Assembly: GCA_018826545.1 (NCBI GenBank)
Contig: JAHKAL010000077.1
Location: 1-16,553 of the forward strand
DNA length: 16,553 nt
Reading direction: 5' to 3'
Origin: Patescibacteria group bacterium
GTDB lineage: Bacteria; Patescibacteriota; Microgenomatia; UBA8517
Numbering within the stretch: the first letter of the stretch is position 1; every line of letters begins with the position of its first letter. Below the pieces are notes generated by a model. The model saw only the letters and a program-made list of their open reading frames with translations. It did no database searches and had not been told where the DNA came from. This document shows positions 7,747-13,634 of the stretch, one piece after another. Made by a program: the position numbers and the translations under genes.

Positions 7747-8424
7747 ATGGAAGAAAGTCAGTTAAATACTGAGAATCAAGTAAATAAAGAACCTCAAGTA
7801 GAAGAGGAAACTTCAAACCCAGAAGTTGGTTTTCCTCTTTCTCAATCAAAAACTAAAAAGAAAACCAATATTTTAGTTTTTATTATTTTGGGAATAGTAA
7901 TTTTAGTTGGAGGAATAATTTTTTTTGTAACAAAAGGTAATAAAGAATCAGAATTAGTTTCTCCTAGTCCAACATCTGAAGGAGTTATAATTAACACACC
8001 ATCTGCAACTGAAACACCAGAGCCAGTCGATAAGGTAGATGTTTCAATTGAAGTATTAAATGGAACAGGTATTTCTGGAGAAGCAGGATACCTTCAAGGA
8101 AAATTAAGAGATTTAGGATATACAGATATAGAAGTTGGAAATGCTGATGATCAAGATCAAACAGTAACTACAGTTACTTTTAGTGCGGAGTTGGATGAAG
8201 CAAATAAAAATGAAATACAAGCTGAACTTGAAAAATTGTATGAAGATGTAACTGTAAAAACATCATCAAGCATATCTGTTGATGCAAGTATTGTTACTGG
8301 TTTAAAGAAAGGTCAAACACCCAAGCCTTCTGCAACAGCAACACCAAAAGCTACAGCTACACCAACAGCAACTGCTACAAGTACAGCTACACCAACTCCA
8401 ATAGGAACTGGTACTTCTTTATAA
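7747..8424 (+). CDS. Membrane-anchored LytR C-terminal-domain protein
   Basis: A 225-residue protein. An acidic, polar N-terminus (1-38) is inside the cell. One transmembrane helix follows (about 41-62), then a Ser/Pro/Thr linker (71-93). A LytR_C-type domain (about 97-186) is recognised by VSIEVLNGTG (99-108) and the following GEAGYLQGKLRDLGY. The protein ends in an Ala/Thr/Pro repeat tail (191-225). It lacks the LytR-CpsA-Psr catalytic domain that usually precedes LytR_C, so it is not a teichoic-acid ligase. A role in binding at the cell surface is an inference. It has its own strong promoter and likely a leaderless start at ATG 7747. Confidence 0.85.
   Translation: MEESQLNTENQVNKEPQVEEETSNPEVGFPLSQSKTKKKTNILVFIILGIVILVGGIIFFVTKGNKESELVSPSPTSEGVIINTPSATETPEPVDKVDVSIEVLNGTGISGEAGYLQGKLRDLGYTDIEVGNADDQDQTVTTVTFSAELDEANKNEIQAELEKLYEDVTVKTSSSISVDASIVTGLKKGQTPKPSATATPKATATPTATATSTATPTPIGTGTSL
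8317..8421 (+). repeat. Low-complexity Ala/Thr/Pro-coding repeat tail
   Basis: The last 35 codons of the LytR_C protein are imperfect repeats of ACA/GCA/CCA-type codons, coding for TPxATATP-like units. The reverse strand stays open across it only because of this codon bias; I do not call an antisense gene there. Confidence 0.7.
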
Positions 8425-8456
8425 TTTTTTATAAGTTTATATTTCTTTAGGTTAAA

Positions 8457-8465
8457 TGTTAAAAT
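8457..8465 (+). promoter_or_regulatory. Extended -10 promoter for the two-helix membrane protein
   Basis: TGT-TAAAAT (hexamer 8460-8465, 5 of 6) ends 9 bases before the ATG at 8475, again predicting a leader of zero to two bases. No Shine-Dalgarno is present between box and start. Confidence 0.5.
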
Positions 8466-8474
8466 TGAATTGTT

Positions 8475-8933
8475 ATGAACTTTGCCCAAATATTGTCTCA
8501 AAGACTAAATTTTAATATAGGAAGTTTTTCTATATCTCCTTCATATATTCAAGCTGGTGCGATATTCTTTTTACTTTTTATTTTAGTTTTATCTTTAGCG
8601 AATCTAAGAAGACATTTTTTTAAGTGGTCAGTAAAAGGATCTATTTTTGGAATATTTATGGGCTTTATACTTGCTTTAATTTTAGAAGGATTTTTAATAA
8701 TAGGTGGAAAAACAGTATTAACAGAAATTGTTGGTTGGAAAAATGCTCCTAAGCCTTTGGTTAATTTATTAGATGCGGGGCGAAACAAACTTGTTGAAGT
8801 ACTTGGTATTTCTGCTCCAATTCCCGAGTCATTTGCCACAAAAGAAAAAACATCCTTAGATATTCTGGATGAATTCAGAAAACTAAATGTAACTGAAGCT
8901 AACAAAGTAAAATCTGTTATCTGCAAACCCTAA
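8475..8933 (+). CDS. Unknown two-helix membrane protein
   Basis: A 152-residue protein I cannot assign. It has an N-terminal segment of about 25 residues, two transmembrane helices (about 27-44 and 54-77) separated by a basic turn (NLRRHFFKW), and a soluble C-terminal part (80-152) that is mixed helical and polar. By the positive-inside rule the RRHFFKW loop is cytoplasmic, which places both termini outside. It sits between the LytR_C gene and prfB, with its own likely leaderless promoter. The frame is intact, well used and has ordinary codon choice, so it is a real gene; function is unknown. Confidence 0.8.
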   Translation: MNFAQILSQRLNFNIGSFSISPSYIQAGAIFFLLFILVLSLANLRRHFFKWSVKGSIFGIFMGFILALILEGFLIIGGKTVLTEIVGWKNAPKPLVNLLDAGRNKLVEVLGISAPIPESFATKEKTSLDILDEFRKLNVTEANKVKSVICKP

Positions 8934-8940
8934 TTCTTCT

Positions 8941-8949
8941 TGATATACT
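8941..8949 (+). promoter_or_regulatory. Extended -10 promoter for prfB
   Basis: TGA-TATACT (hexamer 8944-8949, 5 of 6) ends 6 bases before ATG 8956 and directly abuts the alternative TTG at 8950. A start of transcription about 7 bases after the box would fall on or beside the ATG, which favours 8956 as the true start of a leaderless message. It lies just after the stop of the preceding gene (8933). Confidence 0.6.
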
Positions 8950-8955
8950 TTGCCT

Positions 8956-10032
8956 ATGCCGGATATTAAAAAAAAGATTGAAGAAATTTCTAAAGAATTT
9001 GATGAGACATATAAATCTTTAAATATTGATGACAAAAAGGCTAAATTAAAAGAATTAGAAGCAAAATCAACTGATCCTGCTTTATGGGATGATTCTCTAA
9101 AAGCAAGAGATATAATGCAGAATTTAGCAGACTTGAAAAATGAAATAGAAGAAGTAGAAGGTTTGAAAGAGAATATTTTGCTTCTTAAAATTCTAATAAA
9201 CGATGGCGGAAAGGTAGAAGACTACATTGAGGAAGTTAAAAAGCTTGAGAGATTGTTAAATAAAATCACTTTTTCATCCTTTTTATCAGGGAGCTATGAC
9301 TCCAAAAATGCAATTTTTTCAATTCATGCTGGTCAAGGAGGAACTGAAGCAATGGATTGGACGAATATGTTATTAAGAATGTATTTAAGATTTGCTGAAA
9401 GAAAAAATTGGCAGACAAAAGTATTAGATTCAGCATCAGGAGAAGAGGCAGGACTTAAAAGTGTTACTTTTCTTGTAGAGGGTAATTATTCATATGGATA
9501 TTTAAAACACGAGGCAGGAACTCATAGGTTGGTAAGACAATCTCCTTTTAATGCAGATAAACTACGGCAAACTTCTTTTGCCTTAGTTGAGGTTTTACCT
9601 GAACTTGCGGATATTGATTTACCAGATATTAAGATAAAAGATGAAGATTTGGAATGGCAGTTTTTTAGATCATCAACTCAGGGGGGCCAAAATGTTCAAA
9701 AAGTTTCAACTGCGGTTAGGGTAACCCATAAACCAACTAAAATTGTAGTTACAGCCCAATCAGAGAGATTTCAGGAACAAAATAGAAAAATTGCTCTCAA
9801 TCTTTTAAGATCCAAGCTTTGGGCCAAAAAACAGGAAGAACTTGCTAAAACAAAAAAAGATTTAAAAGGTGAATATAAACCAGCTTCTTGGGGAAACCAG
9901 ATTCGTTCATATGTTCTTCATCCCTATAAGATGATTAAGGACCTAAGAACCCAAAAAGAAACTTCAAATCCTGAAAGGTTTTTAGATGGAGAGATTGATG
10001 ATTTTATTGAAGCTCAAATTAGATTGCTTTGA
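8956..10032 (+). CDS. prfB: Peptide chain release factor 2
   Basis: RF2 terminates translation at UGA and UAA. Counting from the ATG at 8956 the protein has 358 residues. The codon-reading tripeptide SPF is at 196-198 (class RF2; RF1 would have PxT). The peptidyl-tRNA hydrolysis motif GGQ is at 243-245. Their 47-residue separation is close to E. coli RF2. The N-terminal helical part includes DPALWDD and the core has HAGQGGTEAMDW. Flanking residues at the GGQ loop are STQGGQNVQ rather than the usual SGAGGQHVN. There is no internal programmed frameshift: the frame is continuous, unlike many bacterial RF2 genes. The gene ends in TGA, a codon its own product reads. An upstream TTG (8950) would add two residues but is too near the -10 box. 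Confidence 0.95.
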   Translation: MPDIKKKIEEISKEFDETYKSLNIDDKKAKLKELEAKSTDPALWDDSLKARDIMQNLADLKNEIEEVEGLKENILLLKILINDGGKVEDYIEEVKKLERLLNKITFSSFLSGSYDSKNAIFSIHAGQGGTEAMDWTNMLLRMYLRFAERKNWQTKVLDSASGEEAGLKSVTFLVEGNYSYGYLKHEAGTHRLVRQSPFNADKLRQTSFALVEVLPELADIDLPDIKIKDEDLEWQFFRSSTQGGQNVQKVSTAVRVTHKPTKIVVTAQSERFQEQNRKIALNLLRSKLWAKKQEELAKTKKDLKGEYKPASWGNQIRSYVLHPYKMIKDLRTQKETSNPERFLDGEIDDFIEAQIRLL

Positions 10033-10037
10033 TAATA

Positions 10038-10067
10038 TTGCCAATTTAAACTCTTAAGTGTTATAGT
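10038..10067 (+). promoter_or_regulatory. Promoter for the unknown gene at 10084
   Basis: TTGCCA (10038-10043, 5 of 6 for the -35) is followed after 18 bases by TATAGT (10062-10067, 5 of 6), itself preceded by TGT to make an extended -10. Transcription would start about 10 bases before the ATG at 10084. It begins 6 bases after the prfB stop. Confidence 0.7.
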
Positions 10068-10083
10068 AAAATATATTTTATAT

Positions 10084-10578
10084 ATGCCAGACATTCAACA
10101 AAATCCAGTAAATGTCCCACAACCGCAGGCTCCTCAAATGCCAAAACCGATTGTTAAACCCGTTTTTAAAAAAGATTTAAAGAAAAATTTATTATTAATT
10201 GGGGGTATTGTATTGCTAGTTTTGGCAGGAACTCTAACAGGATGGTTTTTGTCTGGGAAAAAGTCTAATTTAGGTTCTCCTCAAGAAGGATCAATTGTAG
10301 CTCCTGGTGCAAAATCAGGTACAGAGGAAGCAGGACTTGCTGATGAAGCGACTTTTAGAGATTCAGCTGAAGGCCTTTTGGAAGAAGGAGGAGTAAATGG
10401 TGAAGGAACTCACCATTTAGTCAGAGAAGGCGGAATATCTCAAACTGTTTATTTAACTTCAACTGTTATTGATTTAGAAAGCTTTACTGGTAAGAAAGTA
10501 AAAGTTTGGGGAGAAACTATTACTGCAAAGAAGGCAGGCTGGCTCATGGATGTGGGAAAGATTAGAGTTATAGAATAA
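10084..10578 (+). CDS. Unknown single-pass membrane protein with a small conserved-looking C-terminal domain
   Basis: A 164-residue protein with a Pro/Gln-rich N-terminus (1-28), a basic stretch (KKDLKK, 29-34), one transmembrane helix (about 35-57), a Gly/Ser/Glu-rich linker and a compact C-terminal domain (about 105-164). The last part (TVYLTSTVIDLESFTGKKV, 121-139, then a strand containing VWGE) looks like a small beta-barrel (OB-like) fold in which a strand follows a GKKV turn. That fold is a guess from strand pattern alone. The C-terminal domain is expected outside the cell. The gene has a good promoter of its own and lies between prfB and ftsE. I cannot assign a function. Confidence 0.78.
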   Translation: MPDIQQNPVNVPQPQAPQMPKPIVKPVFKKDLKKNLLLIGGIVLLVLAGTLTGWFLSGKKSNLGSPQEGSIVAPGAKSGTEEAGLADEATFRDSAEGLLEEGGVNGEGTHHLVREGGISQTVYLTSTVIDLESFTGKKVKVWGETITAKKAGWLMDVGKIRVIE

Positions 10579-10610
10579 TTTTCTTTAATATAGCTTTATT
10601 TTTGATCTTC

Positions 10611-10619
10611 TGATAACCT
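10611..10619 (+). promoter_or_regulatory. Likely extended -10 promoter for the ftsE operon
   Basis: TGA-TAACCT (hexamer 10614-10619, 3 of 6) ends 4 bases before the ATG at 10624. The hexamer is weak, but position and TGN element match the other gene heads here. An overlapping reading, GATAAC at 10612-10617, is an alternative. There is no Shine-Dalgarno before ftsE. Confidence 0.35.
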
Positions 10620-10623
10620 TAAA

Positions 10624-11484
10624 ATGGTGGTATCTTTCAAATCTGTATCAAAATCTTTTGGTGATATTGAAGCTTTAAAAAATGCTTCATTCGAAGTTAA
10701 AAAAGGTGAATTTCTTTTTATAACAGGTCCATCCGGTGCAGGGAAAACCACAGTACTTAAGTTAATCTTAAAAGAATACTTACCAGATTCTGGAGAAATT
10801 CTTTTTAATGGAAAGGATTTATCTGAAGTTGCCTCAAAAGAATTACCTTTCTTAAGGCAAAAAATTGGTGTTGTTTTTCAAGATATGAAAGTGCTTCCCG
10901 AAAGGACAGTTAGAGAAAATGTTGAAGTAGGTCTTGCAGTTTTGGGAGTTTATGAAGATGAATGGAAAGAAAGAGTAGACCAAGTCTTAAAACTTGTAGG
11001 ACTTGAAAAAAGAGCTGACCAATTTCCGTCTCAGCTTTCTGGAGGGGAACTTCAAAGAGTATCTTTAGCTAGAGCTTTGATCATTGATCCAATTATTATT
11101 TTAGCTGATGAACCAACTGGAAACTTAGATTGGGAAACGACTAAGGCAATTATGAAAATATTTGAAAAAGTTAATCAAAATGGAAAAACAGTAATTATGG
11201 CAACACATAATAAAATGATTATTGATGATTTTTCCAAAAGAAAAATCGAATTAAAAAATGGAGAAATTGTAAAAGATGGCGGTTTAAAACTATCCCCCAA
11301 AAAAATGGAAGAAAAAGAATCGGAGAAAGAAACGGAGAAAGAATCTGAAAAAGAAACAAAAGAAAATATTAATAAAGAAAATAAGAAGAAAAAAGATGAG
11401 GAAAAGAAAGAAATAAAAGATGAAGAAGCCATAAAAGAAGCAAAATTTGAAGAAAAGATGAAGGTTAAAGTAGAAGAGGTATAA
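10624..11484 (+). CDS. ftsE: FtsE, cell-division ABC-type ATPase, with a charged C-terminal extension
   Basis: FtsE binds ATP and, through FtsX, controls a peptidoglycan hydrolase at the division site. Walker A GPSGAGKTT is at 35-43, followed by the Q-loop in GVVFQDMK, the signature LSGGELQR, the Walker B IILADEPTGNLD and the switch histidine in MATHN. The ABC domain ends near residue 225, the family's usual length. A further 59 residues (228-286) are 39 Lys or Glu, including two exact copies of EKESEKET (230-245). This tail is predicted to be a charged helix or disordered. ftsX follows after 19 bases. The next two genes encode the membrane partner and a plausible hydrolase, which supports FtsE over a generic LolD-type transporter ATPase. 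Confidence 0.94.
   Translation: MVVSFKSVSKSFGDIEALKNASFEVKKGEFLFITGPSGAGKTTVLKLILKEYLPDSGEILFNGKDLSEVASKELPFLRQKIGVVFQDMKVLPERTVRENVEVGLAVLGVYEDEWKERVDQVLKLVGLEKRADQFPSQLSGGELQRVSLARALIIDPIIILADEPTGNLDWETTKAIMKIFEKVNQNGKTVIMATHNKMIIDDFSKRKIELKNGEIVKDGGLKLSPKKMEEKESEKETEKESEKETKENINKENKKKKDEEKKEIKDEEAIKEAKFEEKMKVKVEEV
11311..11358 (+). repeat. Two 24-bp coding repeats in the ftsE tail
   Basis: Two consecutive 24-base units encode identical octapeptides EKESEKET. The bases differ at synonymous positions, so the peptide is kept better than the DNA. That argues for some constraint on the charge pattern rather than a recent duplication slip. Confidence 0.6.
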
Positions 11485-11492
11485 AATAGAAA

Positions 11493-11497
11493 AAGGA
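11493..11497 (+). promoter_or_regulatory. Shine-Dalgarno site of ftsX
   Basis: AAGGA lies 6 bases before the ATG at 11504, the normal spacing. It contrasts with the absence of such a site at the genes that head transcription units in this window, and shows that ftsX is translated as an internal operon gene. Confidence 0.7.
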
Positions 11498-11503
11498 AAA
11501 AAT

Positions 11504-12418
11504 ATGAATATTCATTTTAAAACTGCACTAGGATACATTAAAAGATCACCTTTTCAGGCTTTGGCTGCAATTTTTGTGCTAACTTTGACCTTTTTTGTTA
11601 CGACGGTACTGGCAGTACTTGTTTATTCTTCAGGAAATATTTTAAAATATTTCGAGACTAGGCCCCAAATAATTGCATTTTTAAAAGATGGAATAACACC
11701 TGAGCAGATATCAGCTTTACAAAATAGATTAACATCCGATGAGAAAATAAAAGATGTTAGATATGTTTCAAAAGAGGAGGCTCTGTCTATTTATAAAACT
11801 GCAACTGAAGATAACCCACTTTTATCTGAACTAGTAAGTCCAACGATTTTTCCTGCTTCTTTAGAATTTTCTGTGACTAATTTAAATTTTGCACAGGAAG
11901 TTATTGATGAGGTAAAAAAAGAGGGAATTGTTGGTCAAGTTGGTTTTACTGCAAGCCTTGGGGGGGAAAAGACTTTGCAGGATGTAGTTTCAAGGCTCAA
12001 AAATATTATTTTCTATATTAGGGTTGGGGGAATTGGTTTTGTAGCAATTCTTGGAGCAAGCTCGTTTTTAACACTTTTAGTAATTATCTCTATGAGAATA
12101 AATTCAAGAAAAACAGAAGTAGAAATATTGGATTTAATTGGAGCAACCCCAGGTTTCATTAAAAGCCCAATTATTTTTGAAGCTTTGATCTATTCATTTT
12201 TTGGAGTATTTTTGGGTTGGGTTTTTGCTTATATTCTTTGGCTTTACTTGACTCCTAATATTCTTTCTTATTTTGGTGAGATACCAATACTTCCTAAAGG
12301 AATATTAAATCTTTCTATTATGTTTGGAATAATACTGGGTGCAGAATTAATTATAGGAAGCCTTCTTGCTTTTTCTGGAAGCATACTTGCTGTATCTCGC
12401 GCAAGAAAAACCAGATGA
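11504..12418 (+). CDS. ftsX: FtsX, cell-division membrane protein
   Basis: A 304-residue partner of FtsE with the expected four transmembrane helices: one near the N-terminus (about 19-43), then a large extracytoplasmic loop (about 44-165), then three (about 170-197, 222-247 and 266-295). The cytoplasmic coupling segment after the second helix reads SRKTEVEILDLIGATPGFI, closely matching the FtsX family pattern of R-x-x-E-I-x-L followed by G-A. The outside loop is the part that in other bacteria contacts PcsB, CwlO or EnvC-like hydrolases. A good Shine-Dalgarno precedes the ATG. The last 4 bases overlap the start of the next gene (ATGA), typical of coupled translation and equal dosage of partners. 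Confidence 0.95.
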   Translation: MNIHFKTALGYIKRSPFQALAAIFVLTLTFFVTTVLAVLVYSSGNILKYFETRPQIIAFLKDGITPEQISALQNRLTSDEKIKDVRYVSKEEALSIYKTATEDNPLLSELVSPTIFPASLEFSVTNLNFAQEVIDEVKKEGIVGQVGFTASLGGEKTLQDVVSRLKNIIFYIRVGGIGFVAILGASSFLTLLVIISMRINSRKTEVEILDLIGATPGFIKSPIIFEALIYSFFGVFLGWVFAYILWLYLTPNILSYFGEIPILPKGILNLSIMFGIILGAELIIGSLLAFSGSILAVSRARKTR

Positions 12419-13599
12419 AATTTTTAAAAAAATCCTTTATAGTTATTTGCTTTTTTTCTGTTTTAAGTTTTCTTCTTTTTAGAAGTTTTTCTTTTGCTAG
12501 GAAAGTAAATGCTGATGAATATGAAGATAAAATTAAACAATTGGATGAACAAATTTCTGAGTATCAAAACCAGATTACAGTATTAAAGAATCAATCAGTT
12601 ACTCTTCAAAATCAAATTGCACAATTTGATACACAAATTAAATTAACGACTTTAAAAATAGAACGTACAGAAGAAAAAATACTTTTACTTTCTGGACGAA
12701 TTGATAGATTGGAAGTTTCTTTGGATGTTTTGTCTAATGCTTTTTCATCAAGGGCAGTTGAAACATATAAAATGTTTCGGTTTGATGATCCATTTATGGT
12801 TTTAATTTCTTCACCAGATTTAAAAGAAGCAATGACTCGTTTCCAATATCTCAAAAAAATTCAAGATGCTGATAGGGATTTATTGGAAAGATTACAATCA
12901 ACTCAAACTTCTTATGTAATTGAAAAAACTACTCAAGAAGAATTGCAAGAGGAGTTGGAAAGTGAAAAATTAGCTTTAGACAATCAAAAAAAGGCTAAAA
13001 ATTCTCTTTTGAGTCAGACAAAGAATGATGAAAAGAAATATCAAGAATTACTTGCTCAAGCACAAGCGCAAAAAAGAGCTTTTAGTAGATATGTCTCGGG
13101 TCAAGGAGGTGCTTCTTTACTTGGGAATCAAACATTTTGTGATGGTTGGGGTTGTTATTACAACCAAAGAGATTCAAGTTGGGGAAATACAATAATGGGT
13201 GTAAGTGGGTTAACGATGGCAGAATACGGTTGTTTGGTTACATCTGTTTCAATGATTGCTAGTCATTATGGGAAAAATATTAAGCCATCTGATATAGCTA
13301 ATAATAGTTCAGCCTTTGTTTATCCGACTGCATATTTATCTTGGTCATTTAACGTTAATGGGATTAATGTTTCGATCACAAGTGCTTCTATAAGTAGATT
13401 AGATAGTGAATTAAGTGCTGGAAGACCAGTAATTGCTGGTTTATATAGTGGACCTGACCATTTCATTGTAATAAAAGAAAAACAGGGAGATAACTACATA
13501 ATGTATGACCCTTTTTTACCTAATGGATATAACAAAAATTTGACAGAAAAGTATAGTGTTGGAAATATTTCTAGTTTAAGACTTGTAAGTTTTCCTTAG
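12415..13599 (+). CDS. Secreted PcsB/CwlO-like coiled-coil protein with C39-type cysteine peptidase domain
   Basis: A 394-residue protein with a signal peptide (basic KFLKK, hydrophobic 8-27, possible cleavage near residue 33). Two long coiled-coil blocks (about 36-110 and 150-222) follow, separated by a YKMFRFDDPFMVLISSP segment (118-134) that resembles the middle of PcsB/CwlO coiled-coil domains. The C-terminal domain (about 248-394) looks like Peptidase_C39_2. Its start YYNQRDSSWG is typical; the candidate triad is C273 (in AEYGCLVTSVSM), H349 (DHFIVI) and D365 (YDPF). C242 and C247 could form a disulfide. The ATGA overlap with ftsX and the architecture point to the hydrolase controlled by FtsEX. 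Its cleavage target (likely peptidoglycan peptide) is inferred, not shown. Streptococcal PcsB has CHAP and EnvC a LytM domain in this position. Confidence 0.88.
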   Translation: MKFLKKSFIVICFFSVLSFLLFRSFSFARKVNADEYEDKIKQLDEQISEYQNQITVLKNQSVTLQNQIAQFDTQIKLTTLKIERTEEKILLLSGRIDRLEVSLDVLSNAFSSRAVETYKMFRFDDPFMVLISSPDLKEAMTRFQYLKKIQDADRDLLERLQSTQTSYVIEKTTQEELQEELESEKLALDNQKKAKNSLLSQTKNDEKKYQELLAQAQAQKRAFSRYVSGQGGASLLGNQTFCDGWGCYYNQRDSSWGNTIMGVSGLTMAEYGCLVTSVSMIASHYGKNIKPSDIANNSSAFVYPTAYLSWSFNVNGINVSITSASISRLDSELSAGRPVIAGLYSGPDHFIVIKEKQGDNYIMYDPFLPNGYNKNLTEKYSVGNISSLRLVSFP

Positions 13600-13634
13600 T
13601 AAGTAGTTGTTTTACCTATGTAAATCTAGCTGGT

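Noticed and set aside
7747..8424. LytR-CpsA-Psr ligase
   Set aside because: Only the small LytR_C-type C-terminal domain is present; the catalytic LCP domain with its Arg/Asp residues is absent.
8419..8436. TTATAA-T4-TTATAA after the LytR_C stop as a terminator
   Set aside because: It has no G-C pairs, so the hairpin would be unstable; A/T-rich background explains it.
8313..8501. Reverse-strand open frame of 62 codons (Val/Ala/Gly-rich) under the LytR_C gene tail
   Set aside because: It is the complement of the Ala/Thr/Pro repeat; codon bias alone keeps it open, and there is no ribosome site or family resemblance.
8549..8926. Reverse-strand open frame of 125 codons under the two-helix membrane protein
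   Set aside because: The forward frame has clean transmembrane helices, a promoter and a good start; the reverse translation has no recognisable domain.
10624..11484. ATPase of a LolCDE/MacB-type transporter
   Set aside because: The partner membrane protein has FtsX topology and motif, and a PcsB-like hydrolase follows; FtsE fits better.
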